Origin: CAYHGV01 sp964356135
GTDB taxonomy: Bacteria > Hydrothermota > Tepidihabitantia > CAYHGV01
Assembly (NCBI GenBank): GCA_964356135.1
Contig: CAYHGV010000003.1
Location: 1-50,498 of the forward strand
DNA length: 50,498 nt
Direction: 5' to 3'
This document shows positions 1 through 7,676 of the stretch, in pieces (within the stretch, counting starts at the first letter, position 1; the number at the start of each line of letters is the position of its first letter). A program made the translations under genes and the position numbers. The notes under the pieces are model-generated. The model searched no databases and was not told the origin of the DNA. It saw only the letters and a program-made list of their open reading frames with translations.

Positions 1-319
1 ATTCGAGAATTTCGAGAATTTAAAGCTCGGTTTTCACGCAGGTTTCAGGTTAAAAAGTTAAGTTTTTAAAGGCAAACAAGAACATGGGGGCAGCAGACCG
101 AGGTACGGAGTATCCGCGGAGCGTATCGCTCGGCGGGGAATCAGTGGAGCGTCATCGAACTGGGGGCTTCGTTGATTATATTTGGTTGTTAGCCGAAGCG
201 TCGCAAAGCCAAGGTCCAGTCTCGGTAGCGACACCTGATAAAAACCGGGGTTGGCGGGAAATCCACTATCGAGTCAATTTCAAGTGTTTCTATAACCAGA
301 CAGTCCAGACCGAAAAGCT
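1..319. other. non-coding leader upstream of signalling operon
   Basis: I see no convincing gene here. A reading frame at 84-338 has low-complexity composition, runs into the kinase start and looks like no protein family. The stretch does contain small hairpins (GAGCG-TAT-CGCTC at 119-131; GCTTCG at 166-171 pairing with CGAAGC at 194-199). It also has short strings that resemble the core of the c-di-GMP-I riboswitch: GGCAAAC at 71-77, GCAAAGCC at 203-210 and GGTAGC at 224-229. The spacing between the first two is much too long for a typical member, so this is only a lead. Confidence 0.4.
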
Positions 320-1690
320 ATGTTTCGTAAGTTCTTAGTCCGGTTGATACCCCTGTTTCTCTTTGTCGAAGTAGGCCTCGTCGTTGTATTCGTATTTATC
401 CAGGCTCGCTATCAGCAGGAGAGTTTCATTAAAGAGAATAAACGTCTTGCTCGAGTTATTGCGACCGCCATTGAGATGGGCCAGCTTAAACGGCCGTATC
501 CGTTTGCGACCCTCAAACAAATCACCGGGACAGAAGATATTTCCTTTTGGTGGGTCGTAGAACCAAAGGGCAAGATCCATTGGGCATACGACACCGACCA
601 AATTGGAAAAATGATCGACCTCTCTCTTTTTAAAACGGATCCCAAGGGTATAAAAGATATCATCTATTCAGGAGAAAGGGTTAAGTTTCTTGCCCAGCCA
701 TTATACGTCGGCGGCAGCGGGGGTAAATGGACCCTCTGCCTCGGCATTTCTTTGAAACGGCTGATAGCTGAGAGAAACAAGCTCATTATCTATGGCGCCG
801 GATTGATCATCATCGCCACCTGTATTTTAATCGGGATTACCTTCTTTTTTACTAAACGGATCACCAGACCGGTATCGCAGTTACTGGAAACGACACAGTT
901 GATCGCAAAGGGGAATTATGACCGGAGAGTGATCATGAGAACCGGCGATGAACTGGAAAAATTGGGAGACGCATTCAACGAGATGGCTCACCGTATAAAA
1001 ATTGGGGTTAAAGCCCTGCAGGATTTTATTTATATCGCCTCCCATGATCTGCGGGAGCCGATAAGAAAAATCTACGCGTTTGGCAAATTACTCCAGGAGT
1101 CGATGAGCGGCCGATTGACCAAGGACGAAAAAGAAAACTTCCAGTTCATGACCGATGGCGCAAGCAGGATGCAGGCGATGCTCGATGACCTGCTGGTCTA
1201 TTCCCGGGTGAGTGCCCGAGTAAAACCTCTGGAGTGTGTCGATTTGCATAAGATCATTCAGGACTTGCGCAGGTTAGAATTGGCGGTCCAGCTCGAAGAG
1301 AGCAAAGGAGTAATTAACATTGTCGAACCACTTCCTCCGGTCCAGGCCGATCCGGTTCAGATGCACCAGTTGTTCCAAAACCTGATTGGGAATGCTCTGA
1401 AATTCCATAAAGACAATGGGCCTCCCGAAATCACGGTTCGAGGCGAACTGGTACATGATATGGTTCGGGTGGAAGTGGTGGATAACGGTATCGGAATTCC
1501 CGAAAAGGACTACGACAAAATCTTCGGAATGTTTCAAACCCTCCACAAAAGCTATAAAGGTACGGGCATTGGGTTAGCGATATGCAAGCAAATTGTCGAG
1601 CGGCACCGGGGCGAGATCGGGGTAATATCGACCCTGGGTGAAGGTTCCACATTCCGATTCACTCTTCCAAAAGGAAAGGAGGAAACATGA
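320..1690 (+). CDS. membrane sensor histidine kinase (HAMP-HisKA-HATPase)
   Basis: This 456-residue protein has a transmembrane helix at about residues 6-27, an extracytoplasmic sensor region to about 153, and a second helix at 154-177. A HAMP linker follows at 178-230, then the dimerisation/phosphoacceptor helix with SHDLREP (His242). The ATPase domain is complete, with the N box around Asn354/Asn358, DNGIGIP at 388-394 and GTGIGLAI at 414-421. The SHDLREP form of the H box is typical of Cph1/phytochrome-related kinases, which pair with Rcp1-like receivers, and such a receiver follows directly through an ATGA overlap. The sensor region matches nothing I can name, so the stimulus is unknown. 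It should be active as a kinase. Confidence 0.9.
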   Translation: MFRKFLVRLIPLFLFVEVGLVVVFVFIQARYQQESFIKENKRLARVIATAIEMGQLKRPYPFATLKQITGTEDISFWWVVEPKGKIHWAYDTDQIGKMIDLSLFKTDPKGIKDIIYSGERVKFLAQPLYVGGSGGKWTLCLGISLKRLIAERNKLIIYGAGLIIIATCILIGITFFFTKRITRPVSQLLETTQLIAKGNYDRRVIMRTGDELEKLGDAFNEMAHRIKIGVKALQDFIYIASHDLREPIRKIYAFGKLLQESMSGRLTKDEKENFQFMTDGASRMQAMLDDLLVYSRVSARVKPLECVDLHKIIQDLRRLELAVQLEESKGVINIVEPLPPVQADPVQMHQLFQNLIGNALKFHKDNGPPEITVRGELVHDMVRVEVVDNGIGIPEKDYDKIFGMFQTLHKSYKGTGIGLAICKQIVERHRGEIGVISTLGEGSTFRFTLPKGKEET

Positions 1691-2130
1691 ACGGATTAAA
1701 ACCGTCCATTATATTGCTGGTCGAAGACGACCCGGGTGACCAAAAATTGATGAAACTCTCCTTTGAGCAACAGCGCATTGCCAATGAACTGCACATTGTC
1801 AGTAGTGGTGAGGAAGCGCTCGATTTTTTAAGTCGGCGCGGCGCTTATAGCGACAAAACCTGTCCGGACCTGATTTTGCTCGATTTGAATATGCCCGGTA
1901 TGGGTGGGAAGGAATTTCTAAAGAAAATAAAGGCGACCGATGAGTTCAGGGATATACCGGTGGTTATTATAACCGCTTCCGATTTGGAACAGGATATACT
2001 GGACAGTTATAAACTACAAGCGAGCGGCTATGTCAAGAAACCGATCGATATATCGGAAGTTAAGGAGGTTATGAAAGGTATCGGGGAGTACTGGTTTGTG
2101 ATTTGTAAACTACCGCCAAGGAGAAAATGA
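1687..2130 (+). CDS. Rcp1-like single-domain response regulator
   Basis: A 147-residue stand-alone receiver domain with no output domain. It has the acidic pair in VEDDPGD (residues 12-18), the phosphoacceptor Asp66 in LLDLNMPG, Thr96 and the conserved Lys around 117-118. EDDPGD near the N terminus and EEALDFLxRRG are characteristic of Rcp1-type regulators that act on phytochrome-like kinases. It starts at the ATGA that overlaps the kinase stop, with the strong ribosome site AAGGAGGAA just upstream. It overlaps the next gene by ATGA as well, so the three proteins form a translationally coupled relay. It probably shuttles phosphate between the two kinases or feeds an unlinked output protein. 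Confidence 0.92.
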   Translation: MNGLKPSIILLVEDDPGDQKLMKLSFEQQRIANELHIVSSGEEALDFLSRRGAYSDKTCPDLILLDLNMPGMGGKEFLKKIKATDEFRDIPVVIITASDLEQDILDSYKLQASGYVKKPIDISEVKEVMKGIGEYWFVICKLPPRRK

Positions 2131-3179
2131 TTAACGGGCGTAGAACAATCCTCATTTGCGATGACGACCGCGGCTTCCGTAAACTGATTCATTTACATTT
2201 GACGGCGGGAAAAGAAAATTTTATAGTGCTTGAAGCCGAAACCGAGAGGGAAATTCAGGAGAACTTGAATAAAGGCGGGATTGACTTAGTTCTGATGGAT
2301 CTGAGCATGCCCGAGAAATCGGGCGAGGCATGGCTGACCGAGATTGTTGCACAGGAGATAGCGCCGGTAGTTATGATCACCGGATTTGAAGACGAGGAAA
2401 CCATAGGGCGAGTGGTTCTAAAAGGTGCGAGCGGATATATTCCCAAGGACCGTTTGACGAGAGAGCGGCTGTTAGAAAATATCCAACTGGCATTGGAGAA
2501 ATGGGAGAGAAAAAAATTGGAAAAGAAGATTAACGAAAAGAATGAGATTCTCGCACTATCGGCACATTCCGTGAGCCATGATTTGAATAACTGCCTTAAT
2601 CTGATTAATGGGTGTACTGAATTGGCTTTGGAAAAGGGGGATCTGGGACTGCTCAAACCGGTTTCGGGCGCCGTCAGCCGAGCCGCGCGATTAATAAAGA
2701 ATGCGAGTGCCTTGCAGAAACTTGCTGCCGGTGATACTGAACTAGGGAGCATCGAACTCGGGGGTGTGATTTCGTCGGTTGTCAGCGATGTCGTTCAACA
2801 TCACCGAGTCCAGTGGGAACCGGAAAACAATATTACGGTGAGAGCGAATTGGATGGTCAGATATCTGTTCGAGAATGTAATACTGCATGCGGGTAGTTAT
2901 AACGAAGGAAGTTCGATGGTGACGCTCGCGACCCAGGAAACCGAGGATAGTTGGGTTATCTCAATTGGCGGTAATGGACCCGGTATACCGGACGAAAGCA
3001 AAGAGAAGATTTTTGAAATGGGTGACAGGGGGCTCGGAAATCCGGGAAGCGGGATAGGACTGTATCTGGCTAAGAAACTTGCGAAAGCCTATGGTGGAGA
3101 AATCTGGGTTGAGGATTGCGTCAAAGGAGACTGCTCCCAGGGGAGTGTTTTTAAGGTAAAGTTAAATAAGTTGAAATAA
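2127..3179 (+). CDS. hybrid receiver-histidine kinase with degenerate ATPase motifs
   Basis: 350 residues, soluble. Residues 5-125 are a receiver (CDDD at 11-14, phosphoacceptor Asp58 in MDLSMP, Lys107 region). A coiled linker follows, then a HisKA-type helix with SVSHDLNNCL (His151), and a C-terminal HATPase fold with GSGIGLYLAKKLAKAYGG near 308-324. Two ATP-site residues look altered. The G1 box reads GGNGPGIP, so Gly282 replaces the Asp that normally contacts adenine. The N box reads ENVILHA, so His254 stands where the Mg-binding Asn is expected. It may be a weak kinase, a phosphatase or a phosphotransfer scaffold rather than a normal kinase. Translation is coupled to the upstream receiver by ATGA. 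Confidence 0.85.
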   Translation: MINGRRTILICDDDRGFRKLIHLHLTAGKENFIVLEAETEREIQENLNKGGIDLVLMDLSMPEKSGEAWLTEIVAQEIAPVVMITGFEDEETIGRVVLKGASGYIPKDRLTRERLLENIQLALEKWERKKLEKKINEKNEILALSAHSVSHDLNNCLNLINGCTELALEKGDLGLLKPVSGAVSRAARLIKNASALQKLAAGDTELGSIELGGVISSVVSDVVQHHRVQWEPENNITVRANWMVRYLFENVILHAGSYNEGSSMVTLATQETEDSWVISIGGNGPGIPDESKEKIFEMGDRGLGNPGSGIGLYLAKKLAKAYGGEIWVEDCVKGDCSQGSVFKVKLNKLK

Positions 3180-3272
3180 GTGGTGTGGTGGTTTAAGCTG
3201 ATTGCTCCGGATTGGCAAGCGAGGTCGAAGGTTGAGGGGCAAAACCGATACCTAATCTTTCTAATAACAATA

Positions 3273-3300
3273 TTGACGGTTAGGCAGTTTTAGTTATCTT
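3273..3300 (+). promoter_or_regulatory. promoter of lipoprotein gene, probably leaderless
   Basis: TTGACG (3273-3278), 16-nt spacer, TATCTT (3295-3300). Only five bases (GTAGT) separate the -10 box from the ATG at 3306, so transcription should begin at or next to the start codon. Confidence 0.65.
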
Positions 3301-3305
3301 GTAGT

Positions 3306-3839
3306 ATGAAATTTAGAATGTTTTTTGGGGTTTTCTTAATTACCCTCAGCATGCTGGTCTCGGGTTGTAATCCAATACTCCCGGTCGGAGAAATGGTACC
3401 ACCACCGGAGATCCCACCGGCTCAGGATGGAATTCCGCTACGATTGGATAGTTTAAAGATTCAGGCAGAAGGTTTATTCTGGATTGATTCTATGCCGTCG
3501 GTTCCTACCGAGGGCGCCCCATTTTACTGTCTGTTTACCCTGACCATCGAAAATTCGGGTGATGAAGCTATCGCCGAATTTAACGCCACCCGAGCTTCCC
3601 TTTGCTATGCGGGTACAAAAGATGAATTTCATTCTTTTTCCCTGATTTCCACTCTTGAAACCGTGCCGGATGAGACCATACCGGCTCATACTATGGAAAC
3701 GCTCTATTATCGCGGTAAAGATCCCTTCTATTCCCGGGAATTGGATGACGATTCATTGTACGCATGTATAAAGGTAGAGTGGAACACCGCTCTGGGTGTA
3801 GTTACTACCCCACCCGCAGGTGTTACGGTGACCTGGTAA
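3306..3839 (+). CDS. predicted lipoprotein of unknown function
   Basis: A 177-residue exported protein. The N terminus has a short basic region, a hydrophobic stretch and the lipobox LVSGC with the lipidated Cys21. The mature part begins with a Pro-rich linker and continues as a beta-rich domain with ENSGDEAIAEF and a C-terminal VTVTW strand, consistent with a small immunoglobulin-like fold. I do not recognise a family. It follows the signalling operon after 126 bases but has its own promoter just upstream, and there is no ribosome binding site before the ATG. It is likely anchored in the inner leaflet of the outer membrane or in the outer face of the inner membrane. Confidence 0.75.
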   Translation: MKFRMFFGVFLITLSMLVSGCNPILPVGEMVPPPEIPPAQDGIPLRLDSLKIQAEGLFWIDSMPSVPTEGAPFYCLFTLTIENSGDEAIAEFNATRASLCYAGTKDEFHSFSLISTLETVPDETIPAHTMETLYYRGKDPFYSRELDDDSLYACIKVEWNTALGVVTTPPAGVTVTW

Positions 3840-3897
3840 AGGGGTTTGATACGACCCCGGCCGTTTTTAATTTGCAATCACCCGAGAACAGTGGTAG

Positions 3898-3925
3898 TTG
3901 CGTAAGCCCAGATTTGGGTTATTGG
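3898..3925 (+). promoter_or_regulatory. possible promoter of saccharopine dehydrogenase-like gene
   Basis: TTGCGT (3898-3903), 16-nt spacer, TATTGG (3920-3925), then five bases before ATG 3931. Both hexamers are imperfect, but the geometry is the same as at 3273-3306. The TTG at 3898 therefore fits a -35 box better than a start codon. Confidence 0.4.
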
Positions 3926-3930
3926 TTTTT

Positions 3931-5049
3931 ATGAACATTTGTATTCTCGGTGCTGGAATGCAGGGTCGGGTCGTAGCCCGCGATTTAGCTGCCTGCGGTC
4001 ATGCCGTGACGGTCGCGGACATACGTACCGAGAACCTCAACCAGGTACCAAAATCACCACGGCTGAAAACCCGCCGGTTTGATGTTCGCAATCGTGCGCA
4101 CCTGATTAAGTTTATAAGGCATTTCGATGTGGTGGTTGGTGCCTTGCCCGCCGCACTCGGATTCTATTCGATGGAATGTGCAATTCGGGCAGGAGTAAAT
4201 CTGGTTGATTTTTCTTATTCGTCGGCTGACCCATTTCTCCTCAATCGAGAAGCGAAACGGCGCCAGGTAAAAATTGTTCCGGATGCCGGCTTTGCCCCGG
4301 GGCTCGGCAATGTTTTAATCGGTGATGCCCGGCGAACCCTGGGCAGGATTGATAGCATAAAGATTCTCGCGGGAGGAATTCCCCAGAAGCCGATCCCGCC
4401 CTTCAATTACCGGATTGTTTTTTCGCTGTCCGATTTGCTTGAAGAGTATACGAGACCGGCGCGAATCGTTAAGAATTTCAAAGTGACTTCGGTCGACCCG
4501 TTAACCGGGGTCAAAGAGCTGAAGGTAACAGGGGTCGGACGGCTCGAGTGTTTTTATACCGATGGTTTACGCACGCTGTTAAAGACTTTCAGAAATGTTA
4601 AAAATATGGAAGAGAAAACAATCCGCTATCCGGGTCATGCGGCTCTGCTTACAGCAATCATTGATTGTGGGTTCTTGTCGGAAATTCCTCTTCGGCTGAA
4701 ACCGGGACTGGTGCGACCGAAGGAGTTCACAAACGAATTTCTGAAATCCGCATTCAGTGGCGGGAGCGAAAAAGACCTGTCGATCTTACTTGTTGAAATA
4801 CAAAGCAAAAAAAAGATAAAACGATATTGCTGTATTGATTACTATGATACGAGAAACCGGATTACCTCAATGGCGCGGACGACCGGTTATACCGCTTCGA
4901 TAATCACGCAGTGCATTCATCACTATCCGGGCTTCGGCGTCATACCGCCTGAATTTTTCGGGATGGACAAAAACTTGTACCGGTTTATAAAAGCCGAATT
5001 GCAGAAAAGGAGGATTTTCATTACGGTATCGACCTCTGGCCGCTTTTAA
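3931..5049 (+). CDS. saccharopine dehydrogenase / lysine dehydrogenase-like oxidoreductase
   Basis: A 372-residue NAD(P)-binding protein. The dinucleotide loop LGAGMQG lies at residues 6-12. The mid-protein motif PDAGFAPGLGN is the signature of saccharopine and lysine-6-dehydrogenase families, and IRYPGHA in the C-terminal half is also typical. Such enzymes oxidise the epsilon or alpha amine of lysine-type substrates using NAD(P)+, but the exact substrate cannot be read from the sequence. I chose ATG 3931 over the in-frame TTG 3898 because it places the Rossmann strand at the very N terminus (MNICILGAG). No ribosome binding site precedes it. No other lysine pathway gene is nearby. Confidence 0.82.
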   Translation: MNICILGAGMQGRVVARDLAACGHAVTVADIRTENLNQVPKSPRLKTRRFDVRNRAHLIKFIRHFDVVVGALPAALGFYSMECAIRAGVNLVDFSYSSADPFLLNREAKRRQVKIVPDAGFAPGLGNVLIGDARRTLGRIDSIKILAGGIPQKPIPPFNYRIVFSLSDLLEEYTRPARIVKNFKVTSVDPLTGVKELKVTGVGRLECFYTDGLRTLLKTFRNVKNMEEKTIRYPGHAALLTAIIDCGFLSEIPLRLKPGLVRPKEFTNEFLKSAFSGGSEKDLSILLVEIQSKKKIKRYCCIDYYDTRNRITSMARTTGYTASIITQCIHHYPGFGVIPPEFFGMDKNLYRFIKAELQKRRIFITVSTSGRF

Positions 5050-5087
5050 AGATTTGTGATAGTTTAGTTTCCATAAAATTTTTACCA

Positions 5088-5113
5088 CAGATTTCGCCTC
5101 GAAAACGAGGCGA
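5088..5113. repeat. CGCCTCG hairpin repeat, copy 1
   Basis: CGCCTCG-AAAA-CGAGGCG forms a perfect 7-bp stem with an AAAA loop, set inside CAGAT-type filler text. The same 26 bases recur exactly at 29277-29302. Confidence 0.85.
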
Positions 5114-5230
5114 CACAGATGAATCGGAGATAAACACAGATATTTTATAGTCTTTTCTATTTCGCCATTTTTCGGTGTCCTTCGTGCCTTCCGTTATTTA
5201 TTAGTGTTAATCCTTCTTTATGTCCGTGTG

Positions 5231-5251
5231 TCCACCACGAATTGTGGCAGA
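5231..5251. repeat. TCCGCCA-N7-TGGCGGA palindrome, degenerate copy
   Basis: Reads TCCACCA-CGAATTG-TGGCAGA: the 21-nt layout of the family with one change in each arm. Confidence 0.55.
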
Positions 5252-5414
5252 TGGATTTTTTTTAAAAATACTTACCTGTTATAGAGATATAACTTTCTTT
5301 AGGCTGCAAACGCCATAAAACCGGTAATCATGAGGAAAATCAGGCAGATTGTTATAGAAGTTTGTGACCTTAAGGTCTTGGGTACCAATAGCTTAAATCT
5401 CATGAATTTTCCTC

Positions 5415-5442
5415 TTGACAAATTCAAAAGTTATTCTAACAT
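5415..5442 (+). promoter_or_regulatory. promoter of exported-protein operon
   Basis: TTGACA (5415-5420), 16-nt spacer, TAACAT (5437-5442). The predicted start near 5450 gives a leader of about 75 nt before the GGGAGGGGG ribosome site and ATG 5526. Confidence 0.5.
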
Positions 5443-5525
5443 TTATATATTGAAAGGACATATGGGAAATATCTTATCTTATCTCTGTTTAGTCGGTTTG
5501 TTTTCGCTACATTAAGGGAGGGGGT

Positions 5526-5999
5526 ATGTCTAAATTTTTAGCTCTTAGTTTTTCATTTTTAACCATTATCCATGCCCAAGGTAACCGTGGTAACTCTCTA
5601 AATCTTACTGAGACCGATAAAATTCTTTTGAACCTTTCGACATTGGAACGAAGTGTTAATGATCAGAATGCAGATTGGTTTATAGCCCATTTCTCTCCAA
5701 GTTATTATGATACTAACAGAACAACCTTCAGCCAGGTTAAAACGATTATTCAGAACTTTTTTGCCAAAGTCAGCCCGAATGAGAAATTTCCTCAATTTTA
5801 TACTGATAATCCGAAGGTAACAATTTTCCGTAATACTGCCGGTGTGACTCTTAAATTTCTTGTCACTGGAAGGCAAATTGGCCGGCATGAACCCCTATTC
5901 TTCAAATCCGAAGACCGGATTATCTTTAGAAAAGAAAACGGTTGGTGGAAAATTATTAACGTTAAGAATTTATTACAGCTATTACAAGAAAGAAGTTAA
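5526..5999 (+). CDS. secreted NTF2/SnoaL-like protein
   Basis: 157 residues with an N-terminal signal peptide (about 1-18, ending in IHAQ). The mature part begins with a helix containing NLSTLERSVNDQNADWFIAHF, continues with YYDTNRTTFSQV and ends in RIIFRKENGWWKIIN. This helix-then-curved-sheet pattern closing on WKI is typical of NTF2-like or DUF4440-type cone folds, which bind small ligands or act as domains in larger assemblies. No catalytic residues can be assigned. A strong GGGAGGGGG ribosome site precedes the ATG. It leads a run of AT-rich genes for exported proteins and lies 10 bases ahead of the metalloprotease gene, so the two are likely co-expressed. Confidence 0.7.
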   Translation: MSKFLALSFSFLTIIHAQGNRGNSLNLTETDKILLNLSTLERSVNDQNADWFIAHFSPSYYDTNRTTFSQVKTIIQNFFAKVSPNEKFPQFYTDNPKVTIFRNTAGVTLKFLVTGRQIGRHEPLFFKSEDRIIFRKENGWWKIINVKNLLQLLQERS

Positions 6000-6009
6000 G
6001 GGTGAGTCG

Positions 6010-6666
6010 ATGAAAAAGAGACGAGCAGGTGCTATTACTGGGGCATTAATATTTATTTTCGTTTTGATGTTTAGTTTTTTACGGTGCCCACACCCAGATC
6101 CAGTTAACTTGCAAATAGACTGGATGAATGGTTATAGTTGCCTTTTTACATGGTTCGCAGATGCATTCGATGAAGAAACAAGGAAATTGGAAAAATATTA
6201 TGATGAGGGAGGGCTAACAGTCAAATATTTCGCAGACGATTTTGTCCTCGAATCCTATTTGGATACACACAAAGGCACTCTTACGGAGCGATGTGATTTA
6301 GAGAGGGATTTTCCTACAGAGTACCCTTATATATATACATGCTGTATTGATACTTTACCTAACGGTGGCTCCCAAACTAACCATGTTTTTGGTTACGCTT
6401 GGTGGGACCCCGGTCCAGAAGTAACTCGTGAGACCATCTCGGCGATTGGCTATGGTGCTTGTTATAAGTTTCATGGTGATGTAGGACTTAGCCCGGAAGA
6501 GCTATTACTTTGGGTGACAGCTCATGAATTGGGACATCAGTTTAGCCTTATTGATCATGCCGGCGAATTGGATAAAACATGTATAATGTACCACAAGGCG
6601 ATAGATCCCCCGCCGAGTAAATTTTGCCCTGCATGCCAAACGAATCTAAGAACTGTTATGCCTTAA
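6010..6666 (+). CDS. archaemetzincin-like zinc metalloprotease, exported or membrane-anchored
   Basis: 218 residues. A basic N terminus and a hydrophobic segment (about residues 8-24) form a signal peptide or anchor. The active site reads HELGHQFSLIDH, with zinc ligands His172, His176 and His183 and catalytic Glu173. It is followed by CIM (191-193, candidate Met-turn) and CPAC (206-209). HExxHxxxxxH plus CxM plus CxxC is the archaemetzincin arrangement, although the Gly usual after the second His is Ser and the C-terminal spacing is shorter. Further cysteines suggest disulfides or a second metal. I chose ATG 6010 because it has AAGGGTGA upstream and gives a clean signal sequence. The substrate may be a neighbouring surface protein. 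Confidence 0.75.
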   Translation: MKKRRAGAITGALIFIFVLMFSFLRCPHPDPVNLQIDWMNGYSCLFTWFADAFDEETRKLEKYYDEGGLTVKYFADDFVLESYLDTHKGTLTERCDLERDFPTEYPYIYTCCIDTLPNGGSQTNHVFGYAWWDPGPEVTRETISAIGYGACYKFHGDVGLSPEELLLWVTAHELGHQFSLIDHAGELDKTCIMYHKAIDPPPSKFCPACQTNLRTVMP

Positions 6667-6707
6667 AAATGGTTGGTACTAATAAAAAAGAAATATAAGG
6701 AGGCGAG

Positions 6708-7676
6708 ATGCGTAAAAATAATTTACTTTTAACATTTGCGGTTGCTATATTAGGGGGCATATTTTCTAATTTGGCTGGTAGTAATAATGGTTCTCTTTAC
6801 CTAGAGATCTCGACTCCTAAAGATATTTACATAGTGAATGAACCGCTCATCTTTCAATGTAAATTTAAAAACACAGGTAAGGATACGGTTTGGTTCCCTG
6901 GGGGTTTAACTTTCATCGAGGGACTGAAGTGTATCGATTTCTATAAAAAAAATCCGGACGGCATTTTAGAAAAATTCCGAAGTGGTTTCGAAGCCTTCGT
7001 GGGAAGGCGTCGAGACATTACTAAACGAGATTTTGCTTCTATCGCCCCTGGGGAGTCTCTCTATTCTCATCTTGAAATCTGCTATGGCGGATTTAGTCCC
7101 ACTGAAGGTCGGCCTCAATGGAGAAAAAAGTATCTTTTTGCAATTCCAGGGGAATATGAAATTTTTTTTTACTATAAACCATTTGAAGATGTGGAAGGTC
7201 TATGGAGGGGTACTTTAGAATCAAACCACATCGTTGTTAATGCCACAGATCCATCCTCTGTTGAAATACCAGTTATGCAGGAATTTAAAAAGATAAAAAA
7301 GCATTACCTATACACTTATAGTGATGGGCATATCAATGAAGAGGAAGCCGCTATTTTCAAGGATTTGGCGGAGAAATTTCCTCGATCGATATTAGCTCCC
7401 TATTTTTATTATCAGTATGCAGGATATCTAGTGCACACGAATAATTATGAATTAGCACTTAAGTGGTATCAAGAATTGCAAGAAAATTATCCCGGTTTTT
7501 TCCTTAATGAAGAGATACTATTCTATAAAGCATTCTGTTTTAAAAGATTGGGCGATTCTAAAAGATTTATAGAGTACTTTAAAATATTTCGTAATGAAGC
7601 ACCAGCCAACTTTTTATACTATAGTGGGGAAGGCTATGAACTACAAAAAGAATTAAGAACAGTCAGGGGTAAGTGA
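6708..7676 (+). CDS. secreted protein with N-terminal Ig-like and C-terminal TPR-like parts
   Basis: 322 residues with a signal peptide (about 1-24). Residues 28-180 are beta-rich, with KDIYIVNEPLIFQCKFKNTG and later PGEYEIFFYYKP, which resembles immunoglobulin-like domains that begin with a KxxYxxGExI motif. Residues 190-310 are helical, with repeated units such as FPRSILAPYFYYQYAGYLV and NNYELALKWYQELQENYPG that match tetratricopeptide-type helices. It probably works as an extracytoplasmic binding or scaffold protein. The ribosome site AAGGAGG lies just upstream of the ATG, and the stop overlaps the start of the next gene by one base. Base composition is more AT-rich than in the housekeeping genes. 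Confidence 0.65.
   Translation: MRKNNLLLTFAVAILGGIFSNLAGSNNGSLYLEISTPKDIYIVNEPLIFQCKFKNTGKDTVWFPGGLTFIEGLKCIDFYKKNPDGILEKFRSGFEAFVGRRRDITKRDFASIAPGESLYSHLEICYGGFSPTEGRPQWRKKYLFAIPGEYEIFFYYKPFEDVEGLWRGTLESNHIVVNATDPSSVEIPVMQEFKKIKKHYLYTYSDGHINEEEAAIFKDLAEKFPRSILAPYFYYQYAGYLVHTNNYELALKWYQELQENYPGFFLNEEILFYKAFCFKRLGDSKRFIEYFKIFRNEAPANFLYYSGEGYELQKELRTVRGK

Larger units (their letters stand above)
5050..5525. other. intergenic region rich in dispersed repeats
   Basis: I see no convincing gene in these 476 bases. From 5080 to 5250 there is dispersed filler-type text: ACCACAGAT..., CACAGATGAATCGGAG, TCGGTGTCCTTCGTGCC and TCCGTGTGTCC. It carries two hairpin repeats, at 5088-5113 and 5231-5251, described separately. 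A short frame at 5330-5515 looks non-coding, since a promoter-like sequence lies inside it. Confidence 0.6.

Noticed and set aside
84..338. Reading frame of 84 codons ahead of the kinase
   Set aside because: Unusual composition, no ribosome site, overlaps the kinase start and lies in a hairpin-rich leader.
5330..5515. Reading frame of 61 codons
   Set aside because: It contains the promoter of the downstream operon and has no ribosome site or recognisable fold.
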